The notes beneath the pieces were generated by a model that saw nothing but the letters and a program-made list of their open reading frames with translations, had not been told where the DNA came from and did not search any database. DNA of 38,876 bases from Mnemiopsis leidyi (taxonomy: Eukaryota > Ctenophora > Tentaculata > Lobata > Bolinopsidae): NCBI GenBank assembly GCA_000226015.1, contig JH156524.1:172359-211234 (forward strand). The letters run 5' to 3'. Numbering within the stretch: the stretch's first letter is position 1; each line of letters starts with the position of its first letter. A program made the position numbers and the translations under genes. Below are positions 27,513 to 38,876 of this stretch, piece after piece.

Positions 27513-30500
27513 ATGTCTGTTTTGGATCATACAAGTGTAGATCCTGCGGCATTTTCCGGGATTACTGCTATCGCAGCCAATGTTCTTTTCGTGTTTCTAG
27601 CTGTGTGCTACATTATAAACTCAAAGTATCACGTGTTCCAAGGTATAAAATTTCAAGTTCACAAGTCGATATCTGAACCAACACTTTTTCATGGCAAAAT
27701 TGGCAAAAAGTATAAAAATTTGTAGTATTTTTTGGAAAGTTAGTGGCCACGATAACTAAGATAGATCCACAGTTTATGTCATACTTTCATTTTGAAATGT
27801 GATCAACACATTTATGCAAAATATATGCATAAAATTAAATGTGAAGAATGAAAAATGCATGGTACGAATTACTGGTACGAATTATTCACAAATCAGGGTA
27901 CAAAATCTGCACCCAGCATAATCGCATATCCTAAATCCTTTTAATCAACATTGAAACTTATTTTCCGCAGGAGTTGTAGAAAGTTTTGCCGAGTTTGCCC
28001 AGGATACGACAGCACACGGAGTTAAGTTTTTCTTCCAAGGAAAGAAACTTTCTAGAGTTTGTTTCTTCGTGGTGTGGCTGGCGGCGGTCATCTACACCTG
28101 CTATACCTGTTACACTGGCATTGTCGACTATCGCTCTCATCCCACCGGCACCAAATTCGAGGTTCAGGAATACAGTGTATGACTGCTTCCTACTTTTCTA
28201 GGCTTAAAATCATATTACTTTAATACTTTTATTAGACTTATTTTTGGCGTGATTCGTGACTTAAACATTTTAAGTTTTGCATGTAAAGTTATATTTTGAG
28301 CATAAATTGTCGACATTATATTCGTCTACCGTTCTAAACATCGTTCAGCTTCGAGCTGCGAAAGTCGGGTATAACCGCGACAAGAGTATAAAATGATATT
28401 GATGATTAGTGATAAGTCCGAAACTGTTTCACAGATAAGAACTTCAGACGATGTAGAAGCAATACCCTTCCCTACCATATCCCTGTGTAACATAAACAAG
28501 ATCAGAAAAGATTACCTTGACAAGAATGAAAAACTTCAGTAAGTCGTTTGACTTTGCTAAGGGTTCAAGCCGACGTCCGACGTAGAAACATACGTTTTGA
28601 CCCGAATTTCACAAGTTTAGGTACTTTTATGAAAGTTCTATTAACGCTCCATCTACCCAACTTTCTACCTAGGGAGATATACGAACTGATAAATCAAATC
28701 GAGACTCCGGGGTTGCTAGGTGACCACACTTCTTTAGAAGATGAGCATACCGCTTTCCTTGACCATCTCAAATCGTTGAAAGGTTATCCATCTTAATCAT
28801 TGATCAACGTTTACGTTAATACAAGCTTTTATGGAATTTATTACTATACCTTAGCTTCATCTTTAGTTTATACTGTTTACATGAAAATTGTTTTGTTACA
28901 TATCAGTAAAATAATAAAATATGTTGCAAACGTAAGAAATGATTGCGTCCCGTCTTCTCGTATGATCCTTGAGCACCAAGGAAATTTTGGATTAAGTCTA
29001 AAACAATAAAAATCACTATTCCCCCAGATGATGCAGTGAGCAGGACCAAGTTGGCGGACATCTACAAAGAGGGCGGCCCTCTAGACTCCGATATCCTGGC
29101 CTGCAAGATCGGATTTCAGGACTGCTCAGACGTTCTACCGGGTAAATGGTTCGAGAGGAAGGTGTCTCATCAGGGAAACTGTTTCAAGATCAACCCTAAC
29201 GGTTTGTACAACGCCTCCATAGCTGGACATCTAGGTGGTCTGTCTCTGTTCCTGCACGCCCAGAACAAACAGTATAGCTTGGTGAGTATTTCAATTCTTA
29301 GTGTCTTGAAGTGAAAAAATGTGGTTTAATTTTCGTTCTATGTACATTAAAATAATTGTTGACCAAATAAAATCAATTTCATCAGATTTCATTTACTACT
29401 TGCACAACTAATGCTATTCCTCATAATCATCCTACTATCATTGATAATTAAAAAGTTGACACGCTTGTTAAACTTAAATGTTGACCTAACCCTCTCTCAG
29501 TCTCACATGATATTTTTTCATTAGGTGAAGATAACAGAGCCTAGTGAAGGGTTTAAGATAAGTTTCCACGACCACATGGAAGCAGGAAACGTGGGGAACA
29601 CAGGCTTTGTCGTGTCCCCGGGGCTACAGTACTTCATTCAGCTCGGTTACAGGGAGGTAAGATATGGGGGAGGTGGGATGAGCTGATAGGATTAGAAGAA
29701 TTAGCACTTGAATATTTAGGGGGTTAGTAATTAAGGGGATCGTGGAAAAAGCAAGGAAGGAAAAGTCTATGTATGTATTTAGGTTGGTTACGGATATGCC
29801 ATAGACATTTCGGTTTGGCAAGTAGAAAATTCTAACGACCTATCTTCTTAACAGACAATCCTGCTGCAAGAACCATACGGGCAAGGTGACTGTATTCCGG
29901 ACCCTAGTTACAGAGCATCGGCCTGTATGGACCTCTGTATTGAGGCTCACATCATTGATACCTGCGGGTGCATCCCTTTCTTGAGATCTGAAAACAAAGG
30001 TAATTTTATGCCTAAAAGTAAACTTTAAAAAGCAAAATATTTGCTCATAATTACATTAATGCTGATTACGATATTCTGAACTTTTGGCTGATTGCTGTTA
30101 GTGTTAGTGTTATTTTGACTTGCTGGTTCGAATAAAGCGCTACATGTAATCCGAACACACTGACTGCTGTTAATGCAACAAGCTTTTAATTAGCAGTATC
30201 ATGTGCTATGCCAAAGAGTTGTTGTGTAAATCTATGCGAAATCACATTTGGATTAGTTTTCACTCATGATGCTGACTAGAGTTCTGGGGCCCATATGATA
30301 TCATCACTTTTAATTCCATCAGATAGAATTTTACATGGAATTTGGCACAAGAATCATATCAAGGGCCTAAACCAGTCCTTGGGTAAGGTGCACATTGCAC
30401 GGTGACCACATTTTTGTAGTAAACCTCACGTTCGTGGAAATTCCATGTTACCACCCTGTTTTTAAATCATAAAACTGGAATACAACTGATATTCCGTATT

Positions 30501-32475
30501 CGCGATGATTTTGTGTGACAAATTAACTGTGGAAGTGACAAAGTGTAGCCAATTTATACTGAGACAGTGACAGGGCCGAATTCTCAAGTTTTTGTGTAAT
30601 GTATTGTATTATTGTTATTTTTTGTTGATCGCAATATTAATGCCTTGCATGTCGTTTGGATGTATAACTAGAACACGAATCTATAGAAATAAACATGAGT
30701 TCTATAGTGTTTGGCGTACTTAAGTCTAAGGACTAACCCTATGGCAAATAGCTTCATTCTTAATGTTAAAGCAATGGAAGTAACTAAGAAGTGATTTTTA
30801 CAGAGGAGATTGTAAACACTACTCAACTGTGTACGTTGGAGGATATGATGAGTTGTGTTCTGCAGACACACCGGAAGTTTAGTGAGTACCTAACAGTTGC
30901 AGTAACTTAACTATTAAGTTAACAGTTAAGTTAACTGAACTATTGTATTCAAACCCAATAATGATAAGCACTAATCCAGAAAGATTAGAAAATGTTATGA
31001 AACCATAAAGTCAAACTTATCAAATATCCAGCCCCATCGAAGAATACAAATTACAAAATATACTTTTAGGGACTGTGATTAATGTTGAACTCCAAAAGAA
31101 TATTTCCTCAGTAAGGAATTCTGAAATTAGAGCGGGACACTGCAAGTGTGACAAAGCATGCAAAGTCAGATCTTACCATCACAGCGTGTCGAGTTCGCTG
31201 CTTTCCGATAGCTTTATCGCCGTAAGTGTTGGCCGCGATGGTGGTCTGGGTTTTTGTTTTTGATTATTATTTGCAAGATGATCGTTATGATTTGCAAGAG
31301 CTTCCCTATTTCATATTCACGAGATTTATATTTCATTAATGCAGATTAACGGGTGTAGTTATTTTCATCACGTCTGGATTATTAACTGCTTAATTAACAC
31401 AGAGATTATGGACACTGTACAAAGAAATGTTGCCAAGCCCAGAAAATGACACGGAAATTGCAACAGAAAAAGCTGAGGAGACAGATGAGCGTGGGAAGTT
31501 TTCTAAATTTAAAAATCGAATAAAAATCGACAATGAATCACTCGCTAAAGGTTAAAGTTAAAACTTATTTATATTACTACTCAAATGCAAGTGAATGTTT
31601 AATTGCATGTGTTCACTGTTCCTAATAAATCTGGATGCAAAACTGCAATGAAGTCAATAAAAAGTTGGAAATACTTTTTGGCTTAATCTCCGCTATAATT
31701 AACATCCTCAAAAAATGACATTAAAATGCAAGGAATAGAAAGGATGAAAATCGAAAGAACGACAGATTTGGTTAAGAAAAACATCGTTATACTCAAAATC
31801 AGTTTTCCTACGATCGAGAAACACACAATCAAGCAAGTTGCATCGTACGGCTTTGGAAACCTATTGGGTTTGTGACTGTTCCGATATACATAAATTTCTA
31901 TAACTTAAAAAATCCTTATTTTAAATTGATAATAATGGTTAACTTTTTCGCGCTTTATTGATGGAGTATCTGTATACCCACAAAATTTGTTGCTCGAAAC
32001 GGTCCCTAATATCATTATCATTACGTCACTATAATATAATACAGCTACGATTAAAGACGTGATAATACCAACCCTCAGGAGACATTGGAGGAGTGCTAGG
32101 ACTCTTCTTGGGGGCCAGTGTGTTTACAGTACTCGAGTTCATGGAATACATCGTCCGGATGTTCCACCAGAACATATCGAACTTTAGAGCGAAAAAGGTA
32201 CAGCATTATTAATGATATTTGCAATTTCAACTCAGGCGTAAATAATTCTTTACTATAGTATTTTGCATCTCATCATTTAGTATAGTCGAATTGTTAAGAA
32301 TAAGGTAATCAAAACTCACACACCAACGCTTTCATAGAAGAAAGAAAAAGAAACAAAAAAGTTACAACAGCGCAATCGAATAATGGAGACACTAGGACGG
32401 AAAATATCAAATCCGGCCAATGATCAAAAAGAAGAGGAAGAATCAGCGGGAGAAGAAGAAAAACGCATAACGTAA
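27513..32475 (+). CDS. DEG/ENaC-family (ASIC/FaNaC-like) cation channel subunit
   Basis: Trimeric amiloride-type sodium channel subunit of the plasma membrane. Twelve exons: 27513-27642, 27971-28176, 28435-28538, 28616-28782, 29028-29281, 29525-29656, 29855-29999, 30804-30881, 31112-31221, 31403-31550, 32079-32197, 32338-32475. They total 1731 nt (576 aa), with phases consistent. Landmarks are the gating His-Gly in DTTAHG (59-60), TM1 (about 73-92), FPTISLCN, QGNCFKIN then GGLSLFLHA, GFKISFHDH, VSPGLQY, the Cys-rich CIPD..ACMDLC..CGCIPF and HCKCDKACKVRSYHHSVS, and TM2 DIGGVLGLFLGASVFTVLEF with the GAS filter (503-505). The C-tail is acidic and basic. AATAAA is at 32628. Exon 1 encodes an extra hydrophobic segment (about 16-36) before the HG motif, unusual for this two-helix family. 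The exon 2 donor and exon 4 acceptor have alternatives. The gating stimulus cannot be read from sequence. Confidence 0.88.
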
Positions 32476-33575
32476 CCCCCGGGTTTTCACAGGGGACGTA
32501 TTTTTGCTGTCCGTGTGACCGTGTCGCTGATATCACCTTACGTTTGTTACAACAAATGACAAAGCTGCATAAGCTACAAATGGAACCTACTTTAAATTTG
32601 GGCATCATCTCAGATCATGACATAGAAAATAAAAGACATTGATAATTAATAACGTACATTGCAAATTTGTGGTTATATCATGAACTTTGGGAGTTTGGTG
32701 TATGCTTTGATAGCAGGAGTATGCTTTGATAGCAGGTCTAATCATCTTACAGCATGCGCAGCAACTACGACGGTGTCCATCGACTTATCGATGCAATCAC
32801 CAAGACACTTTCACGCATCTTGAAACTGATGAAATCTTGAAACTGATGAAATAGCGCACTGTTACGCGATTAATGTCATAAACTGTGTACTGTTACCCAA
32901 CAGCTAGTGCCGACACGATGTTAGTGTCGTTTACAACCAGCACAGTGATGATAACACATCCACCAAATACTCAGAATGAATTTCAAGGGTATCTTCGCAA
33001 CTTTTTGACAGATATTAAAATGCTTTGCTGATATTTCAGAGGGTACGATGCAGTCAAGCCTGTTAAGATTGTTTAAGGCATTTTGGGTTCTTCAGAAATG
33101 GACCACATTGTTGTAACTCATTTTCGTTAACAGTTGCCGCCCAAATGTCTGGGTATATAGTGTACGAAAACACTGACATGTAATTCTACACACAGACACA
33201 TTTGCAAATCCAAACGACAAACCAATCGAAACGAGTCGTATTGTTTTGTTCTTTTAAGTGGAATATAAACTTCAAATATAATAACAATGCAAAATACAAT
33301 AAAACACTGAAACAGAGTAAAAGCTGACCAATCTGTCTGAACTAGGCATAATCACGCTTAATCAAGTCTAGCTACATCAAAAATAACATTACCATAAATA
33401 CTAAAAGCCGATTTCAGTCAACAGTAAAACCCTATTGTAAATATGTTGCAAAGCCTTGGTATCATCGCTTATTTTACTGCTACAATCAAAGCAGAAAAGA
33501 GTTAAAATTAAGTCGTTCCTGTCGCTCAAACATCCTTAAGATAAATTAGAGGTACATCAAACAGCTTAGATGTGC
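32476..33575. other. Convergent spacer between channel and PDIA6
   Basis: The tail-to-tail intergenic region of about 1.1 kb contains the channel's likely 3' UTR (AATAAA at 32628-32633) and the PDIA6 3' UTR. The minus-strand frame at 32309-32608 overlaps the last channel exon and is a shadow. Nothing else recognised. Confidence 0.6.
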
Positions 33576-36500
33576 TTAAAGCTCAGAATGTGCGTTCTCG
33601 ACGGGAACTTCGTCCAGATCGATGTCATCAAGATCGGAATAATCTTCTTCTTCAGGCATCTGCAAAGAATTACAGTTTTAGAAGTATAGTCACCGTTCTT
33701 GTAGCATGAGCTAACATCTAGCCAAATTAAACCAAATAGATTATCGCCCAATAACTAAACAAATCAAAACAGTGAGAAGTAAGATTCAAATCGCAATAAG
33801 ATGAAAGATGAAAGTTTAATATTGAGTACCTGGCCGTCCTTGCCGTCCCAAGGAGTGGCTTTCCTGAGCTTGGGAACATCTTTCCTGAGGACTGACGGGG
33901 CTATACGTCCAGCAATAACGTATCTGAAGTGAAATCTTATTTAGCAGAAAGTTAAGTAAGTTCTATATTCTTTACTGTTATACGAGCATATCACGTAAGT
34001 ACTGACAACCACTTTTCTAACAATAATTTGCTAAGTATGACTGATCTGTTTTAAGTTAAAATACCAGTTGTACAAAAGTTTAAGTGTCAGACCCATCTGT
34101 TCACCTCAAAATTTTGTCATGTCTATTAAAACTGGAGAATCCAGTTACTTGGTAACAAGGAGGGGGTAACTAGTAACAAAACGTGTCTAACAACAATAAT
34201 GCAGCACCTGCTCAGCAAAACATACGTGTCACAATCGTGTTCTTTTACGTAAGTTGGACGCGCGCGCGTTTGCGCGTCTTTTTCCATTATGAAGATGAAA
34301 CATCGCCTTACAATTTTGTCGCTGCGCCCTACTGATTCGATGAACTTTTTCCAAATATGAGGTATCACAATCTCACTTTTTCCCATTCTAATCATTGTGA
34401 ATTGATGTATCCTGGCTACAGTAGCCATCTACAGTAGCCATCTTAATTAAGATTTTGGTTTGTAAAGACTCTTGAATTGCATAGAATGGCCGTTGTATTC
34501 TATTGAATTCTAAAACAATTCCAAATATTCCAGCTTCCCAATGCAACGTAGCAAACATCAACAACACCAATATAACTCACTGAAGAAACTCGTTAATGCT
34601 GTCTTTACTGAAGCCACCTCGGTGATGTAGGACTGCGTTCTTCTTTATGTTGAGAGCTACGATAGCGGGGTAACCAGCACCTCCTACTTCAATAGCTGCT
34701 TCTAGCTTGTCTTGTTCTCCGGCAAAACTCCAGGCCCATCTGTAATTATTTAGTGTTGGACTTAATGTCGGAGTAAGTGGTTAATGGCAAGGCTTTGTTT
34801 ATGTTGTTAAGCGAAATATAGAATACAGAGGACAGGTAACATTTAATAATCTTAGGAATAGAAATACAAGGAATACAAGGAATAATACAAGGAATATCCT
34901 TTGTATAAATAGACTGTAGACTGTCGAACCCAAACAAGGTTAATACATAAAGAAAGACATACCCCCACTTCCTTTTCTTGTATTTATCACCGAGCTCTTT
35001 AAGAGTGTTGAGGTATTTGTTCCTGCCCTCAGCACCTGTATCCAGGATATCAGGCAAGATACTGATCAGACATATACTCTTCTCCCTGCACTCCTCAGCG
35101 AACACCTCGTCGTTCAGCAACTGTAGATTGTAACGGTCAGAGTTGGAGTTGAAAACAAGATCGGCTTGAAGTTTAGATATAGCTTAGCGCAGCTTAGCTG
35201 TCAGCAGTGTACTTGGAAAAAGAAAGGAGGTTTGACCACAAAGAATAGTTTGAGTCCAAGCTAATATGTAGTGGTGAAAATGAATACGGTATAAACAATT
35301 CAATGCAGTATGATAATCAGATAATTGCCCCAGAATATCGTGCACCAGAACATCGTGCACCAGAATGCTGTGTCCCAAAAAATTTTGCCCCAGTGACATC
35401 ATGCTCCACAAAAGACAACTTCGTTAGGGTTAGAATTAGGGTCGCTGGAGGAAAAATCTGCGGGCCAAAATGTTCTGGGGCACGACGATCTGGGGCACGA
35501 CGACGGGAATTTATAGCGACTGACCAATGAGGAGCCAGATACGACCAATCAATTTTAAGAATCGCTTTCACGTGATAGAAAAAAATTCCGACTCCTTCCA
35601 AAGAATTCAGAAGTCTATAAGTTAATAATCTGATAAGTGATCATCTGATTAAAGAAATTGTCTAACAAATAAATATGTACCTCTCTGATCTCGGGAGGCT
35701 CAGCGAACTCCTCCAGTTTTGCCTCAGCCCAAGCCACGATGTCACCAGCTGTTCTCCCACCATCGTACTCTTCTGCGTCCAACTTAGCTCCAGCAGGGAA
35801 ATATTTGATAGTTGGATAACCTCTGACAAGGGAAAAAGATGTTAAAATTAGATACATAAAGATCTCAAAACGGTGTTTAAATCCTTGAATAATTTCATTG
35901 ACAGCTAGTTTGGCTTCTGTAATCTGTAGAATTGTTGTGAGACATGCTCAAGTTTGAAAGTGTATTAACCGCACACACCTGACTCCGTAACGTCCTGCAA
36001 GATCTTGAAACTGGGTGGCGTCTACAGCACCTAGTTTAACTTTTCCTTTGAGAGTGGTGGCAGCACTGGCCCACTCTGGAGCCAGCTTCTTGCAGTGCCC
36101 GCACCATGGGGCGTAAAACTCAACCAACCACATGTCTTTACTATCCAACACCTGTACACGTGAAAATACTGTAAGGCAAGAAATTGTACATATGTGTAAA
36201 TAAGAAATGCACATTATCAGCTGATTGTTAGTTCAAATAACAGTAATTACTACTTGAAAACTCACTTCTTTGTTAAAGACAGAGCTGGTAAGCTCAATGA
36301 CATCAGCAGGGTTTCCCTTCTTACTGCCGCCACTGCCGCCACTGCTGCCTCCACTGCCACCTTTACCGGCCAGACGGTCGTTAGCAACGACTGTAGCTAG
36401 TCTCAGAGCTTCAGCTACAATACCATTAGCAGTCCTGAGGAAAGTATTAACCAATCATTTGGATCGGACCAAGAATTAAGAGCATGTGAGACAATTCTCT

Positions 36501-37082
36501 TTGGATAGAAATGTCCCTGATCGGTACTATCTGCCATATTTTCGGATTCGGTGATCACAATAATGAAATCAACATAATAAAGTTATGCAAAAAACCTTGG
36601 TCCACGGTAGTCTTCAGGTTTGTTCTTGTTTCCGCCAAATATCTTGATAGTGGGGAAGCCTTGGATTCCAAACCGACCTCCCAATTCCTTGTGTTGGTCA
36701 ACATCAGCAGCTCCAACTTTTACAATTCCTTTGAGAGCTTTTGCAGCTTTCTTCCATTCAGGAGTGAGAGCTTTACAGTGTCCACACCTTTGATGCGATA
36801 TAATCAGCAGTTAAACACAACATAAAGCAGTTAAAACATGCAGTATATTTAGGATATCTGAAGAACTACTGTGTTTTTTCAAATTTCAAGAGCATGCACA
36901 AGGTGCTAGATGTGAATTTTTCACTGAACTTACCATGGAGCATAAAACTCAACAACCCATATGGCATCATCATTGGTAACTTTGCTGTCGAAGTTGGCAG
37001 GAGTCAAGTTCTCAACTGCATCCCCGCTGGAGTAGAAACAGGAACCAGTGCCAATCAGAAGTGACAAAGTCACCAACAACAT
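33576..37082 (-). CDS. Protein disulfide-isomerase A6 (P5) homologue
   Basis: ER-lumen thiol-disulphide isomerase. Nine exons (minus): 36934-37082, 36596-36787, 36266-36434, 35979-36151, 35681-35822, 34963-35120, 34581-34739, 33831-33923 (33830 if the last G is counted), and 33576-33659. They encode 439 aa, about the same as human PDIA6. Order: signal peptide ([15 protein letters not shown]); thioredoxin domain a with [11 protein letters not shown] (Cys51/Cys54) and the cis-Pro GFPTIKIF; a Gly/Ser linker ([16 protein letters not shown]); second thioredoxin domain with [11 protein letters not shown] (Cys187/Cys190) and GYPTIKYF; the b domain with [15 protein letters not shown]; and an acidic tail with [14 protein letters not shown]. 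The C-terminus is HSEL, a variant of the KDEL retrieval signal. All phases agree and both CXXC sites are intact, so the gene looks functional. Confidence 0.95.
35317..35512. repeat. GGGGCACGA inverted repeat in PDIA6 intron 5
   Basis: The left part has CCAGAATATCGTGCACCAGA and further CATCGTGCACCAGAA copies (35329-35365). The right part has TTCTGGGGCACGACGATCTG and GGGGCACGACG (35472-35503), its reverse-complement counterpart. The middle is about 100 bp. It is compatible with a short foldback or MITE-like insertion; no target duplication was established. Confidence 0.7.
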
Positions 37083-37431
37083 GCCTTTAGGAAAGTAACT
37101 GTTCAGAAAATAATATATTAAATGATTATGATATGTGGTTGATTAAATATTCGCAGTATATCTAGGTACAAAAAGTGCTCAGGTAAGACTTGAAATGAGA
37201 ACAGATGGAAAATAATCTCACGATATAACAATTAACATTAACAAATAATATTCAAAATGATTACCTTTCATATGTAAATGCAAAAATTGCTATATAAATT
37301 TGTTTCTTTCAAAGAAACATAATATTTAAAACATTGACAATATTTACTTCGGGCATTAGCTTGAAAACTCATTTAACTTGAATGTACATTGTAGAAGGCA
37401 GTTTTGAAGGCTGTTATTGGAGCATTGCTTC
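37083..37431. promoter_or_regulatory. Intergenic region between SENP8-like and PDIA6 genes
   Basis: About 350 bp separates the two minus-strand genes, so the PDIA6 promoter and the SENP8-like 3' UTR must share it unless PDIA6 has a further upstream noncoding exon. It is AT-rich. I found no clear TATA box or ER-stress element. Confidence 0.4.
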
Positions 37432-38043
37432 TCAAGTCTGATGCAGCTTTTGTAAATCTGATGTAAGTGAATTGCGATAAAAATCTGGCAGAGGCTTTTG
37501 AACACTACTTGATTTAAAGCACTTATGGTGCTTGAATGATTTGACAATTTCTCTTGCAAAGTAAATGACAAATATGCCGCAGTCGAAGCCATTGCTCTGC
37601 TGGGCACAACATAAATTTTTGCATTGTAATGACTTTCCTAACAATAGTGATAACTTGGCTGTCATTACCTTGGTTTCAGCAGCATTGAACGCATTTAAAG
37701 AATCTATGTGAAAAACAGTAGACTGATTTCGAACATAACAAAGAAGAGACCAGTGCTGGCCTGACATTCTAGAAGAAGCAGATCTACTATCATTAACTGG
37801 GCACAGGACAATCTCATAGGTGTTTAAATCGAGTCCTCCAAACATTTCAACAAGGTTGGATTGTTCTGTTAGCTTCATAAGCTGAACAACACTAGGAGAT
37901 ATTGAATAAACCTCAGAGCATTCCTCGTTTAACATTTCAAGAAATATTGAAATAACATTGTCAGTTATATACTCCGGGGAGGTCAATGTTAACAGATCAC
38001 TGCTGTACAGAACTGTGTCACCAAATGAAGCTGCTATGCTCAT
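37432..38043 (-). CDS. SENP8/DEN1-like NEDD8-specific cysteine protease
   Basis: Ulp1-type (C48) protease predicted to process NEDD8 or remove it from cullins and other targets, in nucleus and cytosol. A single exon of 203 aa, near the length of vertebrate SENP8 (212 aa). The catalytic residues are all present: His97 in SGQHWSLLCY, Asp114 in VFHIDSLNAF, the oxyanion Gln148 in CCAQQSNGFD, and nucleophile Cys155 in FDCGIFVIY. The N-terminal part (SPEYITDNVISIFLEML) matches the substrate-binding start of the family, with Tyr for the usual Trp before the (L/I)xD. The SENP8-like assignment rests on small size, the ISPSVVQLMK and FGGLDL motifs and absence of other domains. It lies upstream of PDIA6 on the same strand. 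Confidence 0.88.
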   Translation of the reverse strand: MSIAASFGDTVLYSSDLLTLTSPEYITDNVISIFLEMLNEECSEVYSISPSVVQLMKLTEQSNLVEMFGGLDLNTYEIVLCPVNDSRSASSRMSGQHWSLLCYVRNQSTVFHIDSLNAFNAAETKVMTAKLSLLLGKSLQCKNLCCAQQSNGFDCGIFVIYFAREIVKSFKHHKCFKSSSVQKPLPDFYRNSLTSDLQKLHQT

Positions 38044-38235
38044 ATCACTGCCATGCTCATGTCACTGCTAACAAATAAATTTATTCAGATAACAAAGGAT
38101 CAGTGAAGCTAATTGGGCAGTCTCCAAGAAGCCCAACTGGTCTGGGAACCACCAGTCGACAATTATTGGTCAGCAGACCACTTTATAGGTGGTGAATATC
38201 TAGTTAAGTTGAACATTATTTTTAACAACCTATTA

Positions 38236-38571
38236 CAGTCATCCCCCGATTTACCGGGCCCCGATTTACTGGGTCCCCCAATTTACCAGGCCTCATTCCT
38301 TTCCCCCGAAATTTATTTTATTTCCAAGGCAACTGTTAAATTTTGTTGTCAAATCTATGTAAAACATTCGGACTAACACTTTTTACTTATTTAACACTGT
38401 TCCAATGACAAAAAGACGGTATATAGACACATAAGACGGTATATAGACTTATAAGAGACAATTAAGACCAAATTACGGCCTCAAATGGCACTCCCCCGAT
38501 TTACGGGGTCCCCCGATTTACCGTGCATTTTTGCGTTCCCCCGAAAAGCCTGGTAAATCGGGGGATGACTG
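38236..38571. mobile_element. MITE with 20-bp terminal inverted repeats and TA duplications
   Basis: A 336-bp element bounded by CAGTCATCCCCCGATTTACC and its exact reverse complement, flanked by TA on both sides (38234-38235 and 38572-38573). This is the signature of a nonautonomous Tc1/mariner or pogo-like element. The CCCCGATTTAC motif recurs inside both ends as subterminal repeats. It encodes no transposase. Confidence 0.9.
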
Positions 38572-38573
38572 TA

Positions 38574-38876
38574 TTTAAAATAACCTGACTTTTATACAAT
38601 AATCAGAATGATAAGTATACAGAAATCAATTTCAGATTGTAAAAAGATAGGGGGAGGAGGTCGGGGCTCTTCCTCATCTCCCTAGCTTTCCTGAGAAAAT
38701 GAGGAATTCATCAAAGTGTCTTTGCACTGATCACACAACTTTGTTCAACGACAATGGCTGTGTACCAATTGCAATGATCGTAAATTTTGAAATGCTAAAT
38801 TTCGGGCGAATTACAGTACTGTGCAGTTCCTGCACTTTCTGTGAAAGTCGCAAATATTTGATAATCAGTCATTGTG
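38574..38876. other. Right-edge sequence, nothing recognised
   Basis: About 300 bp to the window edge. I see no exon, repeat or RNA gene in it. The promoter of the SENP8-like gene may lie between 38044 and the MITE. Confidence 0.5.

Noticed and set aside
32309..32608. 99-codon minus-strand frame at the channel's 3' end
   Set aside because: Antisense to the Lys/Glu-rich final exon of the DEG/ENaC gene; its Leu/Phe-rich sequence is the expected complement.

Overview
This window is animal nuclear DNA, not bacterial or phage DNA. It is AT-rich and has short exons with GT..AG introns, AATAAA signals, minisatellites and decayed transposons. The gene content is a DEG/ENaC channel, a rhodopsin-family GPCR, PDIA6, a SENP8-type protease, a pentraxin and an ShKT domain joined to Ig-like domains. 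That suits a marine invertebrate, and the ShKT plus DEG/ENaC mix makes a cnidarian a reasonable guess, but I cannot name the species. Spliced models were built by hand from splice signals, codon phase and family motifs; no transcript evidence was available. There is one assembly gap (Ns, 23485-23755).

Left edge (1-1576, minus): the first four coding exons of a GPCR (TM1 to extracellular loop 2). The rest of the gene lies beyond base 1. Two of its introns hold 35- and 36-bp minisatellites that run right up to the splice donors.

Centre left (4263-16829, plus): the most interesting locus. Fourteen phase-compatible exons give a 534-residue secreted protein with a signal peptide, one canonical ShKT domain and four Ig-like domains. 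The Ig-like part has no cysteine at all. Each Ig-like domain is built from three exons. Two other gene sets lie inside its introns. Intron 5 (about 6.5 kb) holds three tandem same-strand copies of an intronless, TATA-driven gene of unknown function that begins MGQC. The copies alternate with dead FLYWCH/MULE transposase relics. Intron 8 holds an antisense three-exon pentraxin gene with a one-base frameshift.

Middle (16830-27512): mostly gene-poor. It contains a non-LTR reverse-transcriptase relic on the minus strand, inverted repeats, a GTT microsatellite around the gap, and one ambiguous coding-like stretch near 19.5-19.9 kb.

Right (27513-38876): a 12-exon DEG/ENaC channel on the plus strand (576 aa) with an unexpected extra N-terminal hydrophobic segment. 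On the minus strand follow a complete nine-exon PDIA6 homologue (439 aa, ending HSEL) and, about 350 bp upstream of it, a single-exon SENP8/DEN1-like deneddylase (203 aa). A 336-bp MITE with 20-bp terminal inverted repeats and TA duplications lies beyond that.

These genes do not form an operon or one pathway. The unusual part is the nesting of the MGQC array and the pentraxin inside the ShKT-Ig gene. The ShKT-Ig protein and the pentraxin are both predicted secreted, so an extracellular recognition or matrix role is possible but unproven.
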